Positions 40,231 through 52,416 are shown, counted from the stretch's first letter. The stretch is DNA of 64,000 nt from Ifrita kowaldi (GCA_013398055.1 VZRS01015024.1:186001-250000); one strand, 5' to 3'. The notes: generated by a model not told the origin, from the sequence alone. A program made the numbers and translations.

Positions 40231-43200
40231 GTATGTGCACCCGGCCTGCAGAAATGTAATCCAGTGATGGGACTGTAGTAGTCCAAAATCTGCACAAAAT
40301 TGTGTAGCACCATGGTAATTTTCCCTTTAAAAGAGCAGGGATCTGTGCCTTTTGAGCTACAGGGTAGATGTGCCCCCCTCAGTGCCATCTCGGATGTGCT
40401 GTGGGAATGTGTATGGGATTCATGGGCCTGCTGCTTGCTTAGAAGGCTTGAGCCAGGAATTCTGTGCAGTTTGATTGCTCACTGAAATCTCTCCAGAAAA
40501 TATCAGAAAGTCCCTGAAGGTCTGTGCAGGTGCTCAAAGTTTTACCCAACCCAACAGAAAGGCACCTTATGGAACTTCCCTGGATTGGATTATGACAACT
40601 GTGTCTGCACCTACGCTCAGCTGGAGTCTCTTCCTGCGTGAGCCTGTTGGTTCATTTTAAGACACACAGCAAGATCAACTGAGTGCTCTTTCCCCCAGGC
40701 TCCCCCCTCTCAGATGATGTCCTAATTAGGTCACTGAGAAAATCAAAGATGTAGAAAGTGGATTGAGTGCTCACCAACCGGCTCCTACATGTAATTGCTG
40801 TATTTTAGTTTAATTTCTCCTGAGATGTTTGCTGATGTCTCGGAGAATGTTGCCCATAAAAAGGCAGGCTGCTCATCAAGAAAGCAAGTCAGTGAACACA
40901 TGAATATTTTGAGCCTCAGCGTGTAGCACTCAGTATTTATCACTACAGGAGAGAGCATGTGACTCTTCTCTCACATGGCAGCTCCTTGGTTTATGCCTTA
41001 CAGATTGGAAAACAGCAAAATATCCTGCAGGATCACTTTTGAAGAAAGGGCAAGGCACCGGAGCGATCCACAGTGCTAACGTTTTGCTGTGGAATGATTC
41101 CTCCCCTTACCCTTCAAGCAAATCCTGTGTGTGGGAAGACCACAGACTTGCTAAAGTCAGAAACGAGTTACTGCTAAACAAAAGTCAGGAGCCTCAGAGG
41201 TAGCAGTGTGACCTGCCAAGCCAAGGAAGCACATTCAATCTGCTCCTCAGGGCAGTGGAGCTGAAGGTGCTCTGTCCACGGCAGCAAACACTGTGCACGC
41301 AAACAGGTGGGACTCAGGGCACCTCCTGGCTGGTACAGCTTGAGAGGGATGGAGGACGGCTGGAGCACTTCAGGGTATTGTTTCTTGGCAGGAACACACA
41401 TGCTCCAAGAAAAATAAATTTGCTCAATATTTTTATGAGTCTCTGAGCTCAGCTGGATCTGGCAGGGGTGACTTGACTTCATCCAGAAAGACAGTAATGG
41501 GGAGATTATTCCAAGTTTCCCTTTGTTTGGGTAGTGGAACATGAGTAACTCCTTCCCCGAGCTGGAGGGCGTTGCCCTGGGCTCCTCATCCTGCAGTGTG
41601 CGTGTCACACTGCGCCTCTCGCATCCCTCCAGGGTGCCCAGGGCAGCTCCCTTGTACGGCCTGACTGCACTGCAGAATGGAATTGCCTTTGATGCAGCAA
41701 TTCCAGCACAGGCACTCTAGACTCTGTGGAATAACAAATAATAATAAAGAAAATAGTCTGGCAATAAATGCTAATCACACCCTACAGGCTTGCACTGAGT
41801 TTGTCATTAGGTAGTAGATATTACATGCAGAAATAGTAACTTTCCCAGAACATTAGAGGGTTTAGAGTTCTTTGTAAATGTGTAATTTCCCCTTTAAAAT
41901 ACAGTTTATTTCCCAGTACAAATTCTTCATTATTCTGTAGTTAGGGTTGAAAGGCCTCATCATTTGTCTGAGTCAGAAATGCCCTTGAGAGAAAACAGTC
42001 ATTTAGTGAAATGGGCAAATTCTGGAAACTGAGGCAAAGGCTCTGTTCCGCAGGTGAACCCAAAGAGCCACAAAGCCTGCAGGGATGTGGGCGTGGGGGG
42101 TGGGTTTAGACACTTTTTAGACAACTGCAGCTTGGAGAGCTTCACTATTCCTCCTTTTTTTAATGACATTTTGATTGCTGCACTCTCCTGTTCTGCTGAA
42201 GCCAGAGCTATTTCACTTTTGTCTCACTGCCTCTCTCTCCTTTTGCAGACTTACAGTCTTTGTAGGGCGTTCACTGCCAGCTAATGCTGCTCCAAGCTTG
42301 TGAACATATCATTTATGTTGAATATTGTTTCTGTTATGTGCAAAACCAAGCTGGATGATGTGATTCCTGTTTCAGTCTCCCTCCTGACCTATCCTGATGA
42401 TACCAACCAAATAAAGAATGGAATTTCTATGCCAATCTATTTGTCAGCCATAAATAGGCAATATATCAGTCAAACTTCCACTTTTTAGTGAACAGCAACA
42501 TATTTCTGAATCTTGGTATCTCCAAAATGCATGTAGATATTTTCTTTGGGGATCTCTGACATTTTTGTTGTCAGCTAAGGGCTGTCATGTGATGTTTATG
42601 TTGGCTTGGTCAACATTTGGCAAAAGAGGGTAAGAACAAAACTGGGTATAAAATGGAAAGCTTTTCCACGGAGTAAGTGTCTTTTCATAGACAGGATTTG
42701 CAAAAATATGAATAACTGAAACTTTTCAGTAGAAATAAGGAAAAACTGATTTAAAAGCTTTTATTTTCAGAAATACGTATTCTAATGAATTAAAAATAAA
42801 AAATCCTTGTAAGTTTATCTCCTATTCAGTGGGGAAGTTCAAAGCTTACTTTGCACATAGGTGTAGCTTTATTTTTATTGATACTTCAGGATGATGAGAA
42901 GCCTGGCATGTCATCTGAATGTGGTGATGAACTACATCTGGCACTGAGAATTTCAGTGTGGTAAAGAGTGACGTTTCATAGCATTACAGCCCTAAATGGC
43001 TTGAGTGCCATTACTGGAATAAAGGAGGTAACAGCAGTTTTAGGTTTTCTCCCTGCCTGGGACTTAGAAGGAAGCAGAGACGAAGGTTCAAGCATCTTTG
43101 GCTCTCCCTTGTGAGGCCAGAGGCTCTTTGCCTGCTCTGGTCTCACCCCAAGTACGTGGATGGGAAGCAGGTGGAAGGAGCTGGGGTCAGCCAATAGGGC

Positions 43201-44536
43201 CCAAGGCAACGTCGCTGTTGAAACGAGTGTTTGCCCCTAAAGAAAAATTACTTCCTTCTGGTAAAGGAAGAAAAGTAAAGTTATTGTGAGTCTGCTGTAG
43301 CTCCTCTCTTGTGCTCCCCAGGAGCAGGGTGGCTCCACTTGTCTGACTGGGGCATTACCCTGTAACAGGTGCCTGAGTTTGGCTGGCTTTACTTACGAGC
43401 ATTTGTTACTATTATTCCTGTTTTACATGAAATTTGGATTTTGTTGAATGGTTTCACACCCTCACAAGAAGAGACTCTTCATTGACACTGATCAAGTGCT
43501 ATCTTTAAAACTAGTGGAAGTTTGTGAGCGAGCTGAAATGTAAAGAGCTTCCCTAAAGGAGATCTAGCAATCACTCTTCAGCACCAAAGTCTAGACAAAC
43601 AACAGAAGAGTGATGATGATTTAAACTTGGTCTCAGTCCAAAGCATCCCTGTCTTACAAACTGATCTTCAATCATGTTATCTTATCAGTAATAACATTAA
43701 AGCCTGGCAGTGTGTTTGCAATGAATTCGTAGAGAATTAGACCTTAACTTATGCACCCACAAATGGAGAAGTCATGTTTGTAAGAGCATTCTCCATTCAC
43801 TCCCTTTCTTATGTGGGTGTGTGTAGGTACCCAGTCCTTCTTTAAATTCTACTCTAGCCAAGCTGTGATGCTTATCAGTGTGATTTTGTGATAAAATGTA
43901 GTGATTCCTCCATTACACACTTGAAGTGCTAGCTGTGATCCTAGCCTAAACATTGAAAATCAAGAGTCAAGCACTTAAGCATTCTGGAATATATTCATTA
44001 AAAATAATAGCACTTATTTTTATTGACACTCTACTTATTGACCATGTAAATTGAGCTTTTGATGCCCACAACATCTAGAAGCATACCTTTGTTCAGTTGC
44101 TGTCCTGCAAATAGAATAGCAATAAAGAAATTTATATTTGTATGGTCAGAGCAAAGGAACTGGAAACAGGAGGAGAAAAAAATTTGAAATTTAAGTTTTA
44201 AGGCAGGATTTAACTGCTAACCATTAAATTTAGCTTTTCTGTTCACCCTTCTCTCACAAACCCTGCTCTCTGTAGGGCAGAAGTCCCTGCAGACTGGCTG
44301 TGATATTCTGATCCCCAGGCAATTCATGCCATTAAACACATTGACATATATGCACAAATATAACAAAGAAAATAGCAAGCAGTGTGTGCGAGCAGCTAGG
44401 AAGGCTGGGACGAGGTGAAGATGCTTTGTTAGTGCTGCTGGTGAAAGAAAAGCGATTGTCAGGGCTGTGATTCCTGGCTGCCACTGCTGCCTGGGAATGT
44501 GTGTCAACAGCACGCAGAGGCACAAGCTGCTGCTGC

Positions 44537-44564
44537 GGGGAGGAGGAGGAGGAGGAGGAGGAGG
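44537..44564 (+). repeat. (GGA)n microsatellite
   Basis: About eight GGA/GAG units follow a GGGG. The purine-only run could form triplex or two-tier G-quadruplex structures. It lies roughly 700 bases upstream of the FAM13C TATA-like element. Confidence 0.9.
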
Positions 44565-44677
44565 TGCCTGTCTTTATCCCCGCTCCGCTTGATGCTGGCA
44601 TCTCAGGGATGCCTTTGTCACAAACAGGAGTGCTCACAAGGCGTTGTTGTCTGCATTGCTTTCTCTCCCCCAGCCCA

Positions 44678-44697
44678 AACAACAACAACAACAACAA
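44678..44697 (+). repeat. (AAC)n microsatellite
   Basis: Six to seven AAC units lie in the proximal upstream region of FAM13C. A short, simple repeat with no further evidence of function. Confidence 0.9.
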
Positions 44698-45233
44698 AAT
44701 CCCATCTGTGCTATGTAGCAGTGAGATTATTCGCTGGTCGGGGTTTTTTTTCGTTTTTGCTGCTGTAAGATTTCAGGATGATCCAAGAGTGTATTCACTG
44801 GATTTGAGGGGTGTTGTTCCAGGGGGAATTCCACTGCTGCCTCAAACCCAGCAGTTTGCAATATCCCGAGCTGACCCTGCTGAATGTATTACATCAGGTC
44901 AGAAACATTTTGTTGCAGGAGCGCAGCAGCCTATTCCTTTCGCAGGAATGGTTTCATCTACTGCTTGCTGTTAGCTTAATAACCTTTTCCTACTTGAACT
45001 GTCCTTTCTGCCAGATTGTTTTTTTGCATAGGATCTCTTCGGGTTTGGCCATGAGCTGAGTATGTCAGAGACCACTAAACAAGAAAACCTCCAGACAGCT
45101 TAGCTGGGCACCCCTATTTAAGTAATAAGCCCTCTGCATTTGATGAACCAATTACACAGAGCAAACATCTAAGGGACAGAACGCCAAATGCTTGTTTGTA
45201 AGCCTAAGCCTTTTTTAGCAGCACTGTTAGAGC

Positions 45234-45240
45234 TATAAAA
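45234..45240 (+). promoter_or_regulatory. FAM13C: TATA-like box upstream of FAM13C
   Basis: TATAAAA is followed about 22-30 bases downstream by tcacagtc (45,256-45,263), a reasonable initiator context, and then by a moderately GC-rich stretch with a few CpGs. If used, the leader would be about 225-230 bases before the start codon at 45,490. It is not a CpG-island promoter. Position and spacing are seen directly; use as a promoter is inferred. Confidence 0.4.
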
Positions 45241-45346
45241 ATCCCGCTCTGAGCCTCACAGTCTACCTGCGCCCCTGCCTGAATTCCGAGCGCTGCTGGC
45301 TGGGCTTTGTGAGTGTTGTAGGACTAATCCCTGTGGTTCCTTGATT

Positions 45347-45481
45347 ATGAGCATGTGCAGAGCAGCCCAAGGTAGAGCCGTGCATGTAGAGCGAGCACAC
45401 AGAGACGTGCCTCGCAATGCCATGTTTGTGCATGTGTTCCTACAACTGAGGAGGATACAGCGAGCCTGCCTGCCTTGCTGA
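45347..45481 (+). promoter_or_regulatory. Upstream ORF (44 codons) in FAM13C leader
   Basis: ATG at 45,347 opens a 44-codon frame (starting MSMCRAAQGR) that ends in TGA at 45,479-45,481, eight bases before the FAM13C start codon and in a different frame. A second small uORF (10 codons) starts at 45,417 and ends at 45,449. If the transcript starts at the TATA-like box, both would lie in the leader and could lower translation of the main frame. Whether the peptide itself matters is unknown. Confidence 0.4.
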
Positions 45482-45489
45482 TTTATCTG

Positions 45490-45551
45490 ATGTTTTCTTG
45501 TTTCTGTTTCAGCATTCAGGATAAGTCCTTCAACACGACAGCTTTAGCAGA
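45490..45551 (+). CDS. FAM13C: FAM13C, coding exon 1 (start codon)
   Basis: The start exon encodes [20 protein letters not shown] plus two bases of a Glu codon. Human FAM13C, as I remember it, begins [20 protein letters not shown], so identity is clear. FAM13C is a cytoplasmic or nuclear protein of poorly known function, related to FAM13A and FAM13B but without their RhoGAP domain in its usual form. The ATG is chosen because it matches the human start and because an in-frame TAG lies upstream at 45,373. The exon ends at GCAGA|gtaagt, a strong donor (phase 2). Cys4 and Cys6 near the N terminus could be lipid-modified; that is inference. The coding bases before codon 8 look like a splice acceptor. 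Confidence 0.93.
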
Positions 45552-48500
45552 GTAAGTGAACACTTTAAAGATGTCCTTATTTTTAAACAAGAGCGATGAG
45601 TTTAGTTACTGTGCAGAATAATTGTGAGTGGCATGTGAGAAGTCCCCAGCTGTCTGTCATATATTTTGATTGCATTTTCTGTAATCTAAATATATTGTTG
45701 ACTGTATGGGGAGGATTGCATAAAGCAGCTGCCTTTAAATGCTCTGTGACCATTTAGCAGTGAAATACCTTTTTTGGGAGAATATGTGCTGGCTGCACAT
45801 CACACATGTTTAAATGCATGGTTTTCAGTGGCGGATAAACCTCCTGTCAAAATATTGCTCCTTGCTGGTACTGATGATCCTGTCAAACACAAGCATGTCT
45901 GTTTTCTAAGGACACATGGTCTCTACTTAACCACAAGCATTGTTAGGAAAAAAAATTATTAGCAAATATTTAAAAACAAACCCTATATATTATTTAGACA
46001 GGCCAAGTACCAGAGATGTCATTTCTTTGTAATCAATTCCATAAACTCTTTGGAAGGCCTTTTGTATATATCTGTGTATATATATATATGTATATACACA
46101 TACATTTGTGTATATATATATATTTGTGTATATATGTATATACCTAAGGATGTATATATTCATTTTTCTTGTTGTTTTACAGAGACAACAGAACAGAACA
46201 AAGGAGGACATTAGGAAGTTAGAAAGGCAAAGGCTCTAGGAACTATTGCAAATGAAATGGTCTTTGTCTTATTTTAGCCTAAACCACTTCAATATTGGTG
46301 TTCTGTATATTATTATTTGGCATGCTTCTGATTGTTTCAAAAGCTTTTGTGTAAGATTCTGCTGCAGTAAGGTGCCAAGCTATTTTTCAGGAGGAAAGTG
46401 ATGTATGGATTTGTTTGTATATTAGGTGAGTTTTACAGTGCTAAAATGTTCATAATCTAAACCACCCCAGCTGGACAGTGAGCTGTTTGCTGAGGGCTGT
46501 GGGGACGGGGTACGTTCTGAAAGCAGGCCAAGTTGCAATCATCTGAGCCATCCCTAAGTGTTGTCATAACCACTACAGGAAAAGTAATATTTCAAAGGGA
46601 CCTAAAGAATTTCCCTCTCTTATACTACTTTTCTTTATTTTCTTATATTTCTTTGCTTTATTTAATATTTAAATTCAGTCACACTTCTTGTGTGATTGGG
46701 GCAGATATGGAAAGATTGCACTGAAGCTAATAAATCATGGAGGGGTTATTGTCTGCTTGTATGCTTGTTTGTTTTCATTTCCTGTGTTCCCGTTAGTTAA
46801 GTGATGAATTGTGGTCTGTAAAATTCTGGGTTGCTCCCCCTTCACAGAGAAATAGCCAGATAACAGATAATACATTTTTCATTTTTTTTTTTCCTTCTTC
46901 CCTTTTCTCTGCCCCTAAGTACATCCATTGTTTCCTGTAGAGATTCCGCTGGAGCAGCCCCCAGGCCTGCCTCACCCCTGAGGTTTCTGGGACCTGAAGG
47001 TGATGGCTTTTCTCTGTGGGGCTTCATGTTAAACCCAGGAGGGTATAAAAGCTGGGAGTGTGGTGCCAGCCCTGCCCGTGGGGAGATGGAGAGGGGTGCA
47101 GGGTGAGAGCCAGCAGAGTGGCAGGGCTGGCCTGGGCCAGGCATGAGGGCTGGATCTCCCTCATTTCAGCTGTTGTTGGTTCTGGTTTTGTGTTCCATCT
47201 TATGTTTCCAAACAAAGGGGTAGAAACGTGCTTTTAGAAAACAAAGCGAGTGAACAATGACATCTGAAAGGCATTGTCCAGTTGAACAAACTTGGTTTCC
47301 AAAGTTGCCTTTCCTAAGACTTGTTTGGAGCCTTCCCCCAAATCTTGTTTTTGAGAGCTGTTGAGGATGCACAATTCTTACTGATTTCAGCACTCATTGT
47401 TTGTGTTGGCCATCTCTGAAAACAGATGAAAATAGATTTATTTAGTGGAAGAAAGAGAGAACTTGCCATGCAAATTTAGGCATCATCATTTAACAGTTTC
47501 TGTCTTTATTTGTGGCAAAGGCCAAGGCAGGGCTTCCTGAGTGATGTAAAGCCAGTGGCACAGCACTTTCAGGAGCATTTCCCCAGACAAGGCCAGCAGA
47601 GTGCCTGGGGGTGTGAAGCTCCCAGCAAGCCATGCATGCAGCCTGGCTTGGGAGCTGTTCACATGAGCAGCTGAAAGGTCAAATCAGCAAAGGGGAGCAG
47701 TTTCCACACTGCTCTGAAATGGCTCCTATGGGAAGGTGAAAATGGAAGAAAGTTAAAGAAGCTGATCCCATTAACCCAGAGACCCTGGAAGAAACACAGA
47801 GGCAGCACTATCCCGAGTCAGAGCAACACTCCATCTAGGCTGGGATCCCACCTCTGGCCCATGCCATGAGATTGATAACGGATGTACTTACTTTTAAGAG
47901 ACGTATCCATCAGTCAGTAGCTGGATTGGGCACTGAAGGGAAAGGATTCACATCACTGGTTTTGTCAAAAGACAGCTCCTACCCCTTGTAAGCTTCAACC
48001 CGTTTGGATTTCTGAGCTGAAGCTGTTGTGGCATATTCTTGGGTGGTTTAGGAGTGAGGAAGATGCTGCTGCAGTTTTTTGATTGGTGGGAACTCTTCTG
48101 CTACACAGCCACTCACTATCAAAAAACTTCCCAAACTCTTGAATATCACCCTATCAATTAAACACAGCTACAGCTGGACAACAAGACTTACAAGTTATTG
48201 GTGAGAGGAAAGGAAGGTGTGAATGTTTGTTGTGATATGTGCAGACAGGTGGCATGAACACAGAAGATGCATTTCTTTAGGAAATCAAGGCAAAAACACT
48301 CCATGTTTTAATGATGGATATTTGCATTATATTAAAAAATCATCTTTTTAAAGGTCCTGCTCTGGTCCTAGCCTCAAGCACTGTCTTGTGTAAGTGGGCT
48401 CTCAGCCTCCTGGTTATTATTTATTCTTGCACAGACAAAAATTTCTGTTGGAAATTTTAGAGTGTGTTGCTTCTGAACTTCCGATCTTTTAAATTTTGTG

Positions 48501-50483
48501 ATGGTCATTGTATTCTCTGACTCATTATTGCTTATCTTTCCTACCTACTGCCATCCAGTTACTCAAATACATTTTGTCACACTCACTTATGTTGTTTATA
48601 AGTTGTGTCTTGTTTTATGACTTCTACCAGTTGGTGGACGCTGAGTCAGGACTTCTGCTTCTCGAGATCACCTCCTTACAGCCATCTCAGCTCCCCCAGT
48701 TAAGGAGTGGGCTCACACAGACTGGGCTGCTGGACTTGTGCTCAGCCATCCCTTGTCCCTCCAGAGAGTGTTCCCCATTGCCAAGGCGATCCTTCAGCAC
48801 CGAAGGCTGCCGAGCGGGGTGACTGGTGAGAGGAGAGGGAGCGAAACTGGTGGCAGAGCTGCTTCCTCCCACTTCCTCCCTCTGAGGCACGTGCAGGAGG
48901 GAGAGTTTGTCCCTTTAGGGGATCCCTGGACTTCGCTGGCCATGGCTTGGCCCATGGTGCCCACCCAACCTGGTGGCACCTTCCCCTTCTCCCGTGCCTG
49001 TGCTGGGAGCTCTGTCCATCCAGCTCCGACCTTGGCACTGTCTCCTCACAGTGCATTTTCTTTCTATTGTTTCCTGCCTCTGAAATATCCCATCTAGCTC
49101 TACAGCCAGGTTCCTGATTCCTTCCACCCTGGGCTTCCTTATTCATACCCCAGGGTGTCCTGTGCTCACACCTTGCAGGGATAGGCCAGAGGGGAAGGTG
49201 TGACTGACATCCAGAGGCAACCAGATTTCTACAGGGAGTTTATCTATTTTGCGCATCAACCCCTGTCTTCCACCCATCACCCCACCTTGCCATGTGGGGA
49301 AAGCTGCACCCATTGCAGGAATATTGTGTGATTAGAGGGATCTGCCACTGTAGTTCTGTGCTCCAGTTGTGAGCAGCAAATGCTTTCATGCACATGCTGA
49401 TGTATTCAGGAAGTGTAAACACTTGAGTGGCCCTTTAAATATTTTCTGCTGCAGTCTGACTTTTGATATAGACACCAGCAGAAGACTGGTGGGAAAGAGG
49501 AATATATTAAAACCCTTGCCATCAAATTGCAATGCAGAGCTATGAATGTGTCACTTAATGTACTCTGTTCTAAGTGGGGCAGTTCTCCCAAAATTTAACA
49601 AGTCCGTGAAAGTACAGGCTGCTTCGCCCATAATGAAGAGATTCCTCTGCCAGAAAACTTCAAAGGACCCAGGCCTCCTTAGTGTCTGTGCCCTGTGAGT
49701 ATGAACTGAGGGTGAGGAGAGGGCCCCGACTTTGCCCCAGCAATATCAGGCTGGGTGTTGGCATATTTTAGGAGTGCATGCCTAAGGATGCATGTTTGAT
49801 TGAAGAAAGACTGCTCATGGGCTTTGCAGGCAAATCACCCTGCAAGGTTCAGCCATGCAGCCACAGTGTCATGTTCAGCTCTCAGTGGTTGTGGTTTAGC
49901 ATATTTATCCAGACTTCTCTTTTGATTAGGCAGCCTTAGGATAGTTCTGTTGTTTGTAACTTAAGGGGATGTAATTGGCTATGACTGTCCAGGCACCTTA
50001 AAAAATACTGCTAATTCACTTTTTAAGACTAACTCTCACTTCCTAATTTAGTTGGGGATTCTTTTTCCTGCTGCACAAAGGATGACTGCTCTATGATAGT
50101 TAATATTTTTGTGAGTTTGGGAGAAAAACATCCTTATTTTTATCTAATTATTTTTGGGGTTAATGTGAAGTATACCATAAGCAATTAGAATACAGAAGTT
50201 GTTGTAATTTTCCTGTACTTTTTATGGTAACATCTGAATTCCTTGTAATTATTTCCATTTGCCTGAAAATGTTATACCCAATTGTGCACACTTAACATCT
50301 CAAACCCTCTTCTTCCTCTGAGATTTAGACTATCATGGAGCAGCTATGGCATTAAATGGCCCTAACTAAGCTGTGAGGAGAAGAAGAAATGTGTTTATAC
50401 TTTGAGCTGCACTGTCACGTTATTAAAAGCTACATTTCTGCAGCTGGCAGAAAATCAGCAATTATCTTGTATTCATTTTCAAG
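45552..50483 (+). other. FAM13C: FAM13C intron 1
   Basis: A phase-2 intron of 4,932 bases, gtaagt to ttttcaag. It holds a TA/TG microsatellite (46,065-46,142) and a moderately GC-rich stretch at 48.6-49.1 kb with overlapping frames on both strands that I do not support as genes. Nothing else is recognisable. Confidence 0.85.
46065..46142. repeat. TA/TG microsatellite in intron 1
   Basis: Alternating tatata with interspersed tgtg and cacata over about 78 bases. It is likely length-variable between individuals. The tyrosine/isoleucine-rich minus-strand frame across it is an artefact of the repeat. Confidence 0.9.
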
Positions 50484-50540
50484 GTGTGACGGGTATTCAG
50501 ACTCTGTGCATGAAGATCAAGCAGGCAGTTCCAGTCCCAG
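50484..50540 (+). CDS. FAM13C: FAM13C, coding exon 2 (57 bases)
   Basis: The first base completes Glu21. The exon then encodes CDGYSDSVHEDQAGSSSP plus two bases of Arg40. The matching human segment is CDEDPVSLHEDQTDCSSL followed by Arg, sharing CD, the HEDQ core and SS. The acceptor is attttcaag|G and the donor CCCAG|gtattc, so the donor is weaker than that of exon 1. The exon is 57 bases with phase 2 on both sides, so skipping it keeps the frame and joins Glu21 directly to the DDDNKEN segment. The acidic, Ser-rich composition suggests disordered protein. Confidence 0.9.
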
Positions 50541-52217
50541 GTATTCCACTGTAAACTTTGTCTGAAATCCACTGGCAGCAAATGAAGCTGTGACTGCTTC
50601 TGTTAAGCTATTAGAAAGAAACCTTTCTTCTCAAGTGAATGCAGAATTTCTGGGGTATTCCTGCAAAAGCTGTTAGTATTCCTGGGGAATGCATATTTAT
50701 CTTGTATACTTTTGTGTGATCAATATGAAAATTAATTACTGTTGTTATTACATAAGTGAATATATTATGGTCTTTATTCTTCACATCATACTCCTGTCAT
50801 TCAGATGCAGCTCTGATGCTTATACACTGAATTTTACTGTACAGCAGCTGGTACAAAGCAGTAGTAAGCAGAGTTTTGCAACTGTGCAAGGATATGCTCA
50901 TTGCTGAGTGTGTCTGGGAAAATGAATCTTTCAAATTGTAATTTAACCAAAGTATTCTTGAGGCATGCCTTTCTCATGGCTGTGTTAGCACATATTGAGT
51001 GCTAGAGTATGCAGCTTAACCTTTCAGGAAGATTTTAAAATTGGATTATACCTTAAAACTAGCAGCACTTTTGCACATGGCTGGAGTGCCCATGGGCTAT
51101 AAAGCTGTAACTATAACAACTGCCTTAGAGAACTCTTGCAGAAGGCATGGGCAGCAATGGTGTTCAACTCCATAGGCACCCTGCAAGCATCCATCTGGAT
51201 GCTGATGGGCCACAGATGGAAAGTGAGTTTGGCAGCTCAAAATCCTTAGGAGAAAACATTGAACTAGCAAGTTATGCTTTCTGGAAAAAAAAAAAAATAT
51301 CTCAGGGGGATTTAATTCAATAGCCCTTGACTCCCTCAGCTGCGGAAGTTTCACACCAGGAGAGAGGTCATCTCTCAGCTAACCCTTAGGGTGTCACCAG
51401 CTGAAGCTAACATCTGAAATGCCACCTGAAAGCTGAGCCACGGCCAGGGATTTTGGAGCAGCGCTGCCGCCCAGCTCATGCTGCCAGCTCATGAGGCAGC
51501 CTTGCCTTCTGCATTGCGGTAACTTCACGGCACCGCGGAGATGCTCCCAGTGCAAGGCACGAGACCAGGCTAAGCTGGAGTGACTGGGTGTGGATGAGCC
51601 CCCCTGGAAAGAGCTTGTACCTTGTAGTCTGGGTGGGGATTGCAAACACCTGTCCCAGATCCCCGATGAAGCACCCATGAGTAACAGTGTCTGTTTAACC
51701 CACCAGGTGTGCCCTTACACAGCAGGCTGTTTTCTCCAAACTGGGAGCACGACACCTGTCCCTTCCAGCCAAACACATCTCTGGCTGTTCAGACCTTGCT
51801 TTGAATGGCTTCCACCCTCCTTTTGTCCAAGGGCCCTCAAAGCCAGAGACTGTCAGAAGGGAGGTGTGCTGTAGGGAGGAATTACTGTACGTGATGATAT
51901 TTTTGTGAGATTATAGCTTACTGTGAATAATTGGATGGGGGAAGTCTTGTGCATGAAGAAGACAGTTTCAGATTTTATTTGTGTACTGTAGGGCTGAAGC
52001 CCAAGAGTGCCTCTAAAGCTAACATTGAAGTAGCTCCACAGTTGAGTGTGTAATAATGATAACAGTGGTTTAGATCCATTACTGATGTGTAGACCACTAA
52101 ACTTAGTAAAAGCAATATGCCATGAATAGCTAAGAACTTGTTGCTTTTCTTCTTTCATAATGTTTTGACAGGTGTCTGAAAACCTGCCTGATGCATTTCA
52201 ATTTTATTTTCTTACAG
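50541..52217 (+). other. FAM13C: FAM13C intron 2
   Basis: A phase-2 intron of 1,677 bases ending in tttcttacag. It contains a small CpG cluster (51,440-51,570). No exon or RNA gene is recognisable inside. Confidence 0.85.
51440..51570. other. Small intronic CpG cluster
   Basis: About nine CpGs lie in roughly 130 bases, including gcgctgccgccc and cacggcaccgcgg, with a short direct repeat of cagctcatg. The surrounding intron has very few CpGs. It could be an intronic regulatory element, an alternative promoter or a remnant of a GC-rich insertion. The cluster is seen; its role is unknown. Confidence 0.35.
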
Positions 52218-52416
52218 AGACGATGATAACAAAGAAAATTACCCGGACAACTCTGCTGTCTTAGAGGAAAGGCAGCTGCCTTTGCAAGACACCCAGCAGC
52301 ACAAGCAGCAGGTTGTAATTGACTGTGCTCTAAAGCCTGAAATGGGCAACTTAAAGCTGAGGAAACCTAAGCCCATTGCAAAGCTAGAAAATGGAAAAAG
52401 CCATGAGGAAAGTCAG
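52218..52416 (+). CDS. FAM13C: FAM13C, coding exon 3 (199 bases)
   Basis: The first base completes Arg40; 66 codons follow, starting DDDNKENYPDNSAVLEERQL and ending ENGKSHEESQ. Human FAM13C has NNKENYPDAGALVEE and, near the end, RPSMGNFKSRKPKS with GRSHGESQ; here the second part reads KPEMGNLKLRKPKP. The acceptor is cttacag|A and the donor AGTCAG|gtaaag, phase 0. The KEN tripeptide (residues 45-47) is a classical APC/C-Cdh1 degron motif and is shared with human; whether it works as a degron is unknown. The Gln-rich centre and basic LRKPKP segment suggest disordered sequence. Confidence 0.95.

Larger units (their letters stand above)
27204..45200. other. Non-coding DNA upstream of FAM13C
   Basis: No protein-coding exon is supported. 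Weak items listed separately are an enhancer-like stretch at 33.6-33.9 kb, one exon-like segment at 40.06-40.23 kb, and (GGA)n and (AAC)n runs just upstream of the FAM13C start region. The rest is AT-rich with chance frames only. In mammals the DNA upstream of FAM13C is a long intergenic interval toward SLC16A9; I see no SLC16A9 exon in this window. Confidence 0.6.

Noticed and set aside
44499..44974. 157-codon plus-strand frame with poly-Glu and poly-Asn
   Set aside because: The runs come from the (GGA)n and (AAC)n microsatellites; no homologue, and it lies upstream of the likely FAM13C promoter.
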